This document shows, in pieces, positions 1-10,019 of a stretch of 64,000 nucleotides of DNA; the stretch's first letter is position 1, and each line of letters opens with the position of its first letter. The stretch covers positions 350,549,111 through 350,613,110 of the forward strand of contig CM068367.1 of assembly GCA_034769895.1 (NCBI GenBank). The letters are read 5' to 3'. The position numbers were made by a program, and so were the translations under genes. The notes below the pieces were generated by a model that was not told where the DNA came from, searched no databases, and saw nothing but the letters and a program-made list of their open reading frames with translations. The stretch is from Magicicada septendecula. Lineage: Eukaryota > Arthropoda > Insecta > Hemiptera > Cicadidae.

Positions 1-402
1 CTATCTCCAGTGAGATATCACACAATTAGTGCATATTGTTTTGCACAAACTGTTAGTTGCTTCATCAGCCTGAAGATATATGAAGTCTAAAACAGAAATT
101 TCAGTCACAATATTCTGCCAAAATGACATCTAAAAGTTCATTTTGAGTAGTCTTTGAAGTTCCTTTGGACACTGTTAAATTGTCTAAACGTTCTTTGAGA
201 AATTGTCAAGTGCTGTAGTATTAGTCCTTTAAAAATACCTGGGTTATCTGTTCCTTGTTTTCACTATGGCCGTGTAAAGCTAATTAAAATCCCCACAGAA
301 TTTAATCACATCAGTAATGTGAGACTAGACAAGATTACCATTCTTGTCTACAAGTTCATCATGTTTACAAACAGAAACTCTATAATTATCAATGAGCTAA
401 AC
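1..402 (-). pseudogene. Decayed ZMYM1/hAT-like transposase-derived fragment
   Basis: Read on the minus strand, this stretch gives conserved-looking peptide pieces broken by TAG, TAA and TGA codons and at least one frame change: HDELVDKNGNL, SHITDVIKFCGDFN, NPGIFKGLILQHL and NELLDVILAEYCD. The order resembles the segment before the DDE domain in ZMYM1-like, hAT-derived proteins; that assignment is from memory of the family and is tentative. It runs off the left edge of the window. It is certainly not an intact gene. It could instead belong to another domesticated-transposase family. Confidence 0.4.
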
Positions 403-2082
403 CCTAATATTTACAATTTCATTAATGTAAACCCTATTTCATTTATTTAAAACCCTATATGACACTTCATTAATGAATGTTTCTTCCAGTTAAATAATAG
501 AAATCTGAAAGGGGTTTACTTTTTACAATTCTATATTTCTTGTTTAACATTCAATTATACTCTAAAAGTATGATGTCCAATAGTCACAACAGTATTAAAA
601 TACAAAAAAAAAAAAAAAAAAAAAAAAAACAGATCCACTGCATAATTTTATTGGCTTTACATGGTGTGTGTGTTTATAGGCAAAATTATTATATGTTGCA
701 ATATTAAGATAGCGACAATGACATACCACATAGGAGGTCTAATGTAATCTTTCAAACATCACAGGTAGTTTTTATCCTTCCACTATAGTGCCACTGATGT
801 TGACTCAGGTATTTCAATTTTAGCATGGAGACTCTCAATGGAGTATCAGAGTCAATAATTATGCACACTTCTATATTTCACAACACTGAACAACTATTTT
901 AAGAAAAAATTAAGTTACAAAACAAGGATTTATCACTCAACCTCAACGATGCTGCACAGTAATTGAACCAATAATAACAGTTAAGTTCAATTATAAGTTT
1001 TTAAATAAAATTAAAAAAATTACACATAAAATTCCGTACACGCCATTACAACATTCATATGGTATCTTGACACTAAATAATTAAATTATGATGTAGACAG
1101 ATTTTGATTTTTCTTTAACAAAAATTGTCAAAATTTTGTTCATAACATAATTATATCGTGCTGCAAGGCTTTTGCTATCAAAAGCTCAACTTCATCAATT
1201 CATCACTTCAGTTTGATCAAAACTGTGTTCATATTTTAGCCACCATACGTTCACATTTTGTATTACTGTGAGGAATATTTAGAATCCCCAACATCACAAA
1301 CAACATATTTTTATATTTCACTTTACCAACTTTGTATTCATCATTTTGCTAACTAAACCCCATTGTGTACCAATCCTTTCATTGATGAATGCTGTAGATA
1401 TCTCTTACAGCTGTAGATTGTTGAATTTAGATTGAAATGTATCAATTGTTGTTTGCTTACCTCAATGAAAAAAAAAACTGAATTTTTTTAGTAAAAATCT
1501 GACACTTTCAAATGATGATTCTTTAACTTATGACAACCGAGCAACTCTGGCAAGCAGCAAAATGACATTGTTAATAACTGAACAATGTCCCTGATAAAAT
1601 GTTTACATCCTGAACATGAGCACAACCTGATGAAATATTTATTAACTGAATGATAAAAAATATTTTTTTCTTCATCACTAGGTTATTTCAGTGCTAAGAT
1701 GGTTTTGGTACCTATTACCAAATCACTATTATGGTTTTCTCTTGAATGGCAATCAACATTAAATACAGATGTTACTGACAAGAGTATACAAGGTTTTATG
1801 AACTTAGAAAGCAAATTCTTAAACAGAATTGAGTGAAGTAAGTGGAATTTGTCATCCTACAGATTGTAAGGTTTTAAAACATGATTTTAGAGATTTTAAA
1901 ACATGCAAAATGAATTATCTAACTTCGAGACAGAAACATGAATGCCTTTTTTCATGTGACAAATTCAAATTATTACTCAGAGGAATATTTTTAATGGTCC
2001 GCATTTTGTTAACCTTTTCAGCATTTATACCCATTGACTTATTCAGTGATTAAGGATTAACATTTTCCTGATTGTTTGTATT
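403..2082. other. AT-rich stretch without recognisable gene
   Basis: No ORF with convincing amino-acid composition, no splice-framed exon and no terminal repeats were seen. The only distinct item is the poly(A) run listed separately. It lies downstream of the terminal exon of the host gene. Confidence 0.5.
603..629. repeat. Poly(A) run
   Basis: An uninterrupted adenine tract of about 27 bases. It could be the tail of an old retroposed copy, but nothing recognisable precedes it. Confidence 0.8.
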
Positions 2083-2223
2083 TTATGAAGATTCTGGAAA
2101 TGACTTCCATATTTTAGAGCTGTCTAAAGCACTATATGCATTTTTAAGCTTATTAACATCTTCTTCAAAAAAACTTGTGAGAGGAGACAACTGTTCCAGT
2201 ATCTTATTCAAACATTTTCTTTA
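2083..2223 (-). pseudogene. Short coding-like fragment, unrecognised
   Basis: On the minus strand about 40 codons read ILEQLSPLTSFFEED, then VNKLKNAYSALDSSK, and end IWKSFPESS and a TAA stop. The composition looks protein-like. Just upstream the reading frame appears to shift: LAGYDKENV lies in another frame, and one inserted base would join it to the fragment. No good acceptor site precedes it. It may be a decayed terminal exon or a transposase remnant; the family is not recognised. Confidence 0.3.
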
Positions 2224-2925
2224 TCATAACCAGCAAGTATGACCACGTATAATAAATTTTTTAACATCAGTGTCATCTAATTATTGAAAATGAATAAAAC
2301 TCTCCTTCCTTTTATAACTCTTGTGGAGACAGTAGTAAATGTTCTGCTGTATATACCTGTATAGGTTGTAGGATGTCTATTCACAAAAGACGTACACACA
2401 TAGGAATAATTTACTGATATTTGATAACATTTATCAAATTCTACCAGATTAGTATTTTTTTACTGTTTTTGAGTGAAAATATGGAAAATCAATAAAAAAT
2501 CTAGACTGCCAGAGATAACTTTAAAAATATGGAGTCTCTGGCCCAAATCCACACAGTTGGCAAGTCCGATAATGATTCAGACTGAATTGCTGCTTAAGAG
2601 TTTGTTCATATGACTATATTTTTTATAGCCATGAATGTGGTTTAGTATATTCAGAAGAGCGTATGAAACGGTTTAAATTTTGGTATCAAAACTATTTTAT
2701 TTTGGTCCAATAGAAAAAGGCGTGTGTGGGTACAGAGACAATTAGATTCCTGCTCCTGAGTTACCATTCTCATGTTATGATCCATTAGAGTATAGTCCCC
2801 CTATAAAATGTCTGCAGCATTCCTTAGTTGGTGTTTAAGTGACTGACAACACCAGCACACAACATCCACAAATGAAAGAAAATGTAACAATTAGTTTTTA
2901 TTAACAAATCTTATTTAGAAATGTA

Positions 2926-2931
2926 TTTATT
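2926..2931 (-). promoter_or_regulatory. Candidate polyadenylation signal AATAAA
   Basis: TTTATT on the plus strand is AATAAA on the minus strand, about 195 nt after the stop codon of the terminal host-gene exon. A second copy lies at 2897-2902. Either would end a short 3' UTR. Confidence 0.4.
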
Positions 2932-3124
2932 TTGAAATGATATTTTAAAATTACTACTCTGTCAACAACAATAAAAATTACAGGTGCTGCATAGAGCACT
3001 TTTACATATACTTTATAAATAATGAAAAGTCTATTGTATATCATTGTATGTTTATAATACGATACTTGTTAAGTAAAAAGCGAAAAATTTTTGCCCAATT
3101 TAGGGAAGAATGAATACAAATTAT

Positions 3125-3578
3125 TTATACAAATATTAAATAAATTGGTGAACTAAATTTTTTATCACGTTTTATGGTGTGATTTTCATTATTACATTCA
3201 TCTGTGTATGTACTGAGTTTATCCTGAAAAATACAGGGATCAACTGTGACTGTGTTACTTCTATTCACAGTACTGAATTCTGTACTTTTGTTGTACTGTA
3301 CTGATTCATATACATCAGGATAATCAGCATGCAATTTGGTACTGGGATTTTCTTTGTCTTGCTGCTTTGTTTGAAACACATTAGTTATATTAAAAAATAA
3401 TTCGACTCTCCCATTTTTAGAGTCAGAGGGAAGTCTAGAGTTAGTGTTGTCTTTAAATACATTGTTGTTGTTCCAATCTGAGTCTGCCATAAGTGCGCTG
3501 TTTTTGTGTAAGGAACTAGAATATAAGCCTTCTAACTTTGATGAGTTTGACATATGGTTTCCTATAATTTTATTTAAC
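3125..3578 (-). CDS. Terminal coding exon of an unrecognised host gene
   Basis: The minus strand has a pyrimidine tract and acceptor TTTACAG. It is followed by an open frame of one phase-completing G and about 150 codons (LNKIIGNHMSN... to ...SSPIYLIFV and TAA). The ATG at 3553 is inside the frame, but the frame is open back to the acceptor, so this is better read as a 3' exon. The leading G completes a codon with the GA left by the exon at 35288-35521, giving Glu. The protein part is polar, rich in Ser, Asn, Asp and Thr, and probably disordered. No domain is recognised. I infer that it is the C-terminus of the gene whose exons lie at 35 kb and 57.8 kb; a transcript would settle it. Confidence 0.55.
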
Positions 3579-4067
3579 CTGTAAAAAAAAAATACAATTT
3601 ATGGCTTTATAAACTTTCACAATTACTAAAGGCAACAAAATTTGGTAAGTTTTAGTAAATGAATTCATTAAATACTTGTACCAAAAATATTTTTTATACG
3701 GAAGATAAATTGTTCAAAAAATTTCTTACACAAGTAATCACTGCACCTGAATTAAAAATAAGTGAAATGAGTTAAGAGAAAGGAAACATTTATGATAAAA
3801 TCACATCATAATAACATTATTATTTTTAAAACTATGCTAAACGTTTCTACTGGCCTTTGTAATAAATAGTAACATACAGGTCTGTTACTGCCAACATGTT
3901 TGCTACAACATTTGGGTTGCTAACATGGCTCATTTCTGAGAATTTATAGACAATATAATTTCTTAAAGAAATATTTCTGTGTATCTATATAGAAGGAATT
4001 CATTTTAGCCATTTCAGACATCTTGAACAAATCTACAAAATAATTTTTCCAAAATTTTAACTTTGAT
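3579..4067. other. Intron sequence, no feature seen
   Basis: AT-rich sequence between the terminal exon and the piggyBac-like insertion. No ORF or repeat structure was noticed. Confidence 0.5.
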
Positions 4068-4450
4068 TTAACACTTACTGCTCCTTGGGCAGCCCTGCCA
4101 TGAAAAATAGCATTTACTGTCAATTAGCGGGGCTCACTGACACATATTTGTCAGTGACAAAAATTTTTCAATTTATTTGCGAATGAATTCACGTTGAGTG
4201 GCGGGTATATACCAACATTCTGTTGAGTGCTGCACTCTCTGGTGACTTTAAGAAACTATTTGTGCCAAAATAAAAATACATCAGCTGATGTCCGTTTGTG
4301 TTGTCTGTTATATTACGAAGTACATGTTTATTCTTAGTAATGTGTGATTTAAATAAAATTCTGGTAACTGAACATCAATACTCCAATTGTTAGAAGATTC
4401 AGACAGTGTGTTATTTTTAGTGATGAAGAATTGTTTAATCAAATGCAAAT

Positions 4451-4681
4451 GTGTCCGACTTGAGTGACAGTGAGAGTAATGATAGATATTCAGGAAGATT
4501 TAGTACTTTAACAAGGGTAGAAAGCAACATTAGTAACAGTAATAATGGTAATAACAAAATAGTTTATAGGCCTAAATCTACTGCAAAGGCTATCATGGCC
4601 TTGGAGTCAACATTATTAACATTAAAAACTAACGGGCTGTTGGGCCATGGTCAATTGCTTACAAACTGGGTTATTTTCTAA
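4451..4681 (+). pseudogene. Truncated piggyBac-like transposase N-terminus
   Basis: The 76-codon frame begins at a non-ATG codon and reads SDLSDSESNDRYSGR..., an acidic Ser/Asp/Asn-rich stretch of the kind found before the DDE domain of piggyBac transposases. No catalytic aspartates follow and the frame stops just before a strong hairpin. A further acidic piece (EDSDS) lies about 50 nt upstream in another frame. It is best read as the leftover 5' end of a transposase gene after internal deletion. A short unrelated ORF cannot be excluded. Confidence 0.4.
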
Positions 4682-4683
4682 AA

Positions 4684-4720
4684 GTTTCAGCCATCCCACA
4701 TTTTGGTGGGTGGCTGAAAC
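4684..4720. repeat. Strong hairpin inside the piggyBac-like element
   Basis: GTTTCAGCCATCCCAC pairs with GTGGGTGGCTGAAAC across a six-base loop, with one bulged T. It begins two bases after the stop of the preceding ORF and could be a subterminal transposase-binding site or a transcript-ending structure. Confidence 0.7.
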
Positions 4721-5077
4721 ACTTAAAAAGTGAACCAAGTTGTAAGCACTCAACCACAGCTTAACATCCTGATAACCTTTAATTTTAATAACAGGTCTAA
4801 AGTTGAAGATTTATCTGATAACTTTTTTTAACGATACCACACAATGATCAACTATAAATTTTTACAAGTAATTTTAAAATTATTTTCATTTATAGATAAC
4901 CTATAGTGTAGTATTCAATAACAAGAGATACTAGGTGGTGTAAAACTGTCACACATAACACAATACAACATAAAACATAATACACTTTGTTAGCTCACAT
5001 TCTAGGCGAAAATGCTGAAATTACTGTGGAGTGGAATGGGTAGGTAAGGTAAAATTAAAAGGAGCTGTAAGGGTTAA

Positions 5078-6147
5078 TCTATTTCTTCAATCTAAAGATG
5101 TATTACCTGTTAATAATCATTAAAGGCAAGTATGTTTGGTATTACTTTAAGTAATAATCTAAATAATAGCCCTATTTTATGGTTTTCAAAGTATTTGTAA
5201 TTGATTTTAAGAAAGTAAGAAGCTAGGTCATTTACAAAAGACTTTACAGAATAAAATTTAGTTTACCAACAAAAAGTCTAACGTAACATTTAACACGTTT
5301 TGCTTAGACTAAAATTTGTCTTTACAACTGCGGAGTGACAATGACTACATGGATTCATTTAGAGACATATCCCAGATTCTTATTTTCAATAAGGCAAAGC
5401 TAACTTTTACTTAAAATTCTTTAACATTATACATTGTGGAAAAAATTGAAAAAACGCAGCACAGTGTTTAAATAGGTAATTTTATGCAATAACTTATATG
5501 TCAATTTAAGGGAATTTCATAATATTTCAAAGCACATAGACTGTAATAGGACAGGCCAAAACAATCCTTATAAGGGGTTATGTGCACACAGTGAATAATA
5601 TTTTTATCAATTTTTGTAGAAAAAAGTTACAGCAGTTCAAATTTGGGCAAAAAACACAATTTTTGAAAAACTTACTTCTTTGAAAGCTTGTAACTTTAGA
5701 TTCTCTTAATTTCAATATCCAAGTGCAATCAAACACAAAAATAACGAGACCTATTGGACGTTTTTTGGTTAAAAGTTTCACTTTTGGTGCTACTTTTAAG
5801 TTTCATTTTTTTAGCGAAAGGGACCACACAATCAGCTCTCACAAAACACTCTTAATACTTGGGCAGTTGTATTTAATTTTGCTAAAGTATATACAACAAA
5901 ACATGAGCTCCTGCACACAAGTAATTTGGTTAGTGTTCTTTGGAGATATTTAGTTTTGAAAATAGCCTAAAATCAACTATTTTTGGGCATTTAAAGGGTC
6001 TTATCTCGGGACTGAGAGCACATAGATGGCTAAAATTTTGGCTGTGACCATACTTTCGAAGTTATTTGAACACACCTCAGTATGGATGATATCTGTGAAC
6101 CATGCGCGCAAACTTTCTTTAAAAAGTATTGGATTTACTGAGAGGTA
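5078..6147. other. Intron sequence, possible unclassified old repeat
   Basis: No coding exon is evident. The part from about 5560 to 6140 is less AT-rich and reads like an old dispersed repeat, but no terminal repeats or protein similarity could be assigned. Confidence 0.35.
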
Positions 6148-7206
6148 TAGCAAAATTGAAAGTTAAGGGCATGGAAATGCGCAAAACGCTTACGGTCAGA
6201 GGGGAAAGGCGATGTGGAGGGAGTTGCTGTGAGATGTGAGAAGAGAATTGTTGCTATCTGCGACGGTGCAGCCAACCTATGAATATCAATTCTAATAGTA
6301 ACAAAAACTCGCGACTGTTCAGGTTTGTTTGTAAATGTCTCACCACGAATCTCTATCTGTGCGTGTGCGTGTGTGTGCCTACAGTCACATAGCTGGCTTT
6401 AAAAAAAGAGTTATACATTTATTGTTTCCGACGTAAATCAAATAATAATAACAATAATATTTTAATTGAATTACTATACAAATCAAGCAAATGGTATGTA
6501 GGCTACTGTTCTCACATATTGGAATTTGTTGCTGTTACATATCAGAATGTTTTATAAACATATCTGAGTTTTGTCTGGTTCTGTCATTGTGTACTGCTGA
6601 GACGTAAAAAACTACAGCCTTTCTGACGTTCTTATCGCAATGGAATTTGCAAACTGTGCACTTCCACTCCTTAATTGCACTTGGCTATCTCTATGGTTTA
6701 TCATTACATAAAGGAACGCGTTCTTCGTATTAATTTAATTGCAAGAATCTTTTTAATCCTGGGCAACAAAAAACTGTTTATTATTACTTCCCGTGCTTGA
6801 CTATGAATAACTTTCCTGTCTTTGCTAGTTGAAGGAGAAGTATCCATTTTAACAAATCTCGTTACTGGATGATAACACAAATAATTACGATAATACGTAA
6901 TTACAGAATAAAAACTACCAATAGAAATAAACTAAAAAATTAAATAACTAACAAAAATGAGTGATTGTAAAACAAGATACAATTAATGATAAATTAAAAT
7001 AATAATAACAAATGGAAGACTGAGATAGTACGTCACACAGTAACTAACAATGTACGGGTAACTAAAACATCACACGCAAGTTGGCAACACATTCACTTGC
7101 CTACAGCTGATTTTCCGTTACCCTCCCGCCATTCACAATTTCAAAGTGGACTCGCCCATCCATAAATTGGTTTCTGCACATATGCCCTTAACTTTCAATT
7201 TTACTG
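6148..7206 (-). mobile_element. Internally deleted Tc1-like element
   Basis: The ends are inverted repeats of about 25 bp. At the right, read inward, it is CAGTAAAATTGAAAG followed by TTAAGGGCAT; at the left it is TAGCAAAATTGAAAG followed by TTAAGGGCAT. Both sides are flanked by TA, the Tc1/mariner target. The interior keeps only the start of a transposase frame on the minus strand. The element is 1059 bp, too short for a full transposase gene of about 1 kb plus ends. Confidence 0.7.
6704..6847 (-). pseudogene. N-terminal remnant of a Tc1-like transposase
   Basis: Forty-seven codons from ATG read MDTSPSTSKDRKVIHSQARE and then into poorer sequence before TAA. The piece KVIHSQAREVI corresponds to GKTLHSGERNIVWNV near the start of the Sailor-like transposase at 29531. 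This supports an N-terminal DNA-binding segment of the same broad IS630/Tc1/mariner group. The whole catalytic domain is missing. Confidence 0.5.
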
Positions 7207-7208
7207 TA

Positions 7209-8459
7209 TATACATAGTTATAAACCTGTCAATAATGTGTCAACAAGTTAATTGTGGCCTAAAGCTTCTATGATATTGAAGGCTTTGACTTTGGTGGTGG
7301 AAATCGATATTCACTATATGATTTTCATACATAAAGACATTTTTCCATAGAGATGATTAAAACAATAAGAGATCAGTACAGTAATGTGATATTCAGCTTA
7401 TGTAAGATAAAATGATAGTGAAGGGGAGAATGGTATCATGCTGTTTACATGAATATTGTCGATGTTTATTATGTTGTTTTTACACTGATGGGACTTGGGT
7501 AGACGTTTCTTATCCAAAACAATGGCCACATCTTTCAGAAAAGGGGCCATATCAGATAAGGAACCTGATGTTGGATAGACAAGGATGATTTATTGGAAGA
7601 CTGTTGCGATTTGACGTTATGCACAATATCTATTTTATTCTTCAGAACAAAAATAAACTAGGAATTTTATAAGGAATGATACAGTTATGGCTATTTCAAC
7701 AATACACCTATACAATTATACAGTTATGACTATTTCAGCATTTAATACAACATTTGAAGTGTGTTGCAATAATATGATTTGTCTGTGAACCAAAACAGAC
7801 AAATGGCATTTGAGACCATCAAATTTATTCACAATCTTGTAAATAAAAGATAAGATTGAAGTCAGCAGTCAGAACATGATTCACATGTTCCATAAAATGG
7901 GCAAGACTTATCAAACAGTTTAAACTTAAGTTGAAGGAGTTATTGATATAGAAGAGAGACAGTTTTCTGTTGAAGGTGGGACAAAAAATACACAGAAAAC
8001 AAGAATTATGTACACTAAAGGTTTTATGTGACAGTCTGGTAGTGACTAAGATCCAACATAAAGACCTATGTTTTTATTGTGTCATGTCTGTGAAATAAAA
8101 ACACTATTCTTGTCACTTCTGAGTTGATTCTTTTGATATCATGTTACTGGTTGTTCTAATATGGAGCTTCTGTGCTTTTCATCATTTATAGCGATATGAA
8201 AGTTAAAAGATATGTTAATGTTAAGTTTGGGACTTTTCCAACAGAAGAAAGTGTTATTTACAGTTCTGAACACACAAATATAAGAGTGTAAATTACCTGT
8301 TTTCATGTATTATTCTGTTTACTATTTATTTTTTATTACTCTGAAACTAGTTTCAGAGCTTACAACCAGTTAAATTTATTTTGAAATAATGAGTATACAA
8401 TGTATATTAATTATGCAAATTTATTGCACAAATTAATTGATTATCTTTTTAATTAGGTC
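7209..8459. other. Intron sequence, no gene seen
   Basis: AT-rich with no convincing exon. A short imperfect direct repeat lies near 7680-7730 (ATACAGTTATG, then CTATTTCA). No terminal repeats were found. Confidence 0.4.
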
Positions 8460-8469
8460 ATAATTAAAG

Positions 8470-8704
8470 TGTAACTAACCCCAAGTTTGGGAGGTCATAT
8501 ACGACTGTTGATTCTTCCACTAAAGCTCGCTTGTTGCCCCACGTTGGGAGGCCATATACAATATATATTAATTAAACAAAATTAATTAATTGACATTATT
8601 TTTAATTATAGGAAATTACTGTGATATACTTTGCATATCTTTCATCTATTACGCGCCACGTCGTTGCGCCATGTACACTGTAATTATGCAACGCGTTGGG
8701 CACT
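8470..8704 (+). repeat. Degenerate tandem repeat that received E1 (left part)
   Basis: Copies of a motif like CCCACGTTGGGAGGCCATAT recur near 8482, 8537, 8650 and at the E1 insertion point, spaced by roughly 60 to 115 bp. The series continues on the other side of E1. The motif resembles the 3' end of tRNA-Lys (CCACGTTGGGCGCCA), so the block may be a remnant of retroelement material with several primer-site-like units. The resemblance is seen; the origin is inferred. Confidence 0.4.
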
Positions 8705-9840
8705 TGTAACGGGTCAAATAAAAGGATTTTTTATTTTATTAAATTTTGGGAATATTTTATTAAAATATTCTAAATTAATTTCCATCTGTGTAGCCAGTCC
8801 ACGTGTTTGAATAAAAGCATTGTGCGGACCAAGGAACAGTACGCCGTAACTGTTGTGAAACATTGGCAAAAGAATGTGCGAGGCGTCAATTCTAAGAACT
8901 GTACGTTTGTGTGACACCTGCACCCAAACGCACCACCCCAGCATGTGCGCAGACGACGCCACGGTAGCAAACTCAACATGGCGTGGAAGCGAGATTTTTG
9001 CATTGCACATAATCATAAACGACGGATGTAAGTCTAAGCCCAACCTCTTTTGTGACGTCAACCAGTGCTTACCAGATGTCATCCACGTCAAACACACAAA
9101 AAACCACGTGTGTTGAATGTGACACAACAGTGGCGATGAAATAGAAGGCATTGCTTTCCACCTTGTGGGACCGCAATCTAGTTGATAGTAAGCGTAGAGA
9201 CGCTCTGCCCAGTTAGCTTACAGACAGTGCCTGACCAGGTATTTGCCCCAAGGGGCTCTTTCAAAATTTATAAGTTTCAAGTAAAAAAGTGAGTTTCAAT
9301 TAACAGTAATGTGATAGTGGTGTTAGTGTTCGACGAAAGGACATCAAAATCTATTTTTGGGCTTAGACGTCTATAAACAAACTTATAAATGAAGTCAATC
9401 GAAGTTGAGAGGACGCCTCGTGCCGGCAAGGGGTATATGTTTTTAATTTCAATAATAATGGGGTGTATATCTATTTAAAGGGGGTGTTCTAAATTAGTAT
9501 GAATGAGAGAGAGAGCAGGCTGGGCGGCCTTCATAGATATAAGTTGTATATTTTAACTCTGTCAATATAAGATCTTTTACCAAAAAATGTAAGAAAATTT
9601 TAATTTATTTTGATAATATTTTTTTATTGGAAAAGAATAACAGTTACAAACTGAAATAATTACATATTAAAAAGAATTTAATTCTCTTCAGAAATGAGTT
9701 GCGTAAGTGATTTACTTAACCCGTAAACCATACTTGCATTCTAACGTTCGTGTGTCGGATTCTGGGTTCTTGGGCAAAATACAAGGTAGGTAAAAACTAA
9801 TTTTATTTATTTATATTTGTAAGTATAAAATATTAGCACA
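8705..9840 (+). repeat. E1 5' LTR
   Basis: Matches the sequence at the other end of E1 over its full length. Near its start it carries the block CATCTGTGTAGCCAGTCCAC, which recurs in E3 and in the LTR at the right window edge. It contains 28 bp in an AT-rich run that the 3' LTR lacks. Confidence 0.9.
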
Positions 9841-9841
9841 A

Positions 9842-9859
9842 TGGCTTCTGAACAGGGAC
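9842..9859 (+). promoter_or_regulatory. E1 primer binding site, tRNA-Lys(UUU)-like
   Basis: TGGCTTCTGAACAGGGAC begins one base after the LTR. It matches the well-known tRNA-Lys3 (UUU) primer site at 15 of 18 positions; the mismatches are all among positions 5 to 8. Reverse transcription would start here. Confidence 0.65.
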
Positions 9860-10019
9860 AGTTTTTATAAATTAAAATTTAATGTAAAAACCACACCTAC
9901 AAATACGATGCAAGTATGGTTGAAGGTTAAAAAATAACTGTACGTAACAATTATGTAAGGTACGTAAGTCTAAGAGCAGTAGATGTAAATTAAGAAAATC
10001 AGTAAATTTACAATTTAAA

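Larger units (their letters stand above)
4072..5073 (+). mobile_element. Internally deleted piggyBac-like element
   Basis: A 1002-bp segment flanked on both sides by TTAA (4068-4071 and 5074-5077), the duplication typical of piggyBac. The imperfect terminal inverted repeats are CACTTACTGCTCC at the left and, reading inward, CCCTTACAGCTCC at the right. Only a short N-terminal ORF and a hairpin lie inside, so it cannot encode a transposase and would need one supplied by another copy. The TTAA pair and matching inverted ends are direct evidence. The superfamily name follows from the TTAA target and the acidic, Ser-rich N-terminus of the ORF. Confidence 0.7.

Noticed and set aside
4682-4722. Histone-type 3' stem-loop
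   Set aside because: The stem is about 15 bp with a 6-base loop and follows a transposase fragment. The histone element has a 6-bp stem and 4-base loop.
8714-9151. Antisense 145-codon ORF in the E1 5' LTR, repeated with 157 codons at 15772-16245
   Set aside because: It lies in both LTRs and is antisense to the element. Similar open frames occur in the opposite direction over the same stretch, so it reflects composition rather than a gene.
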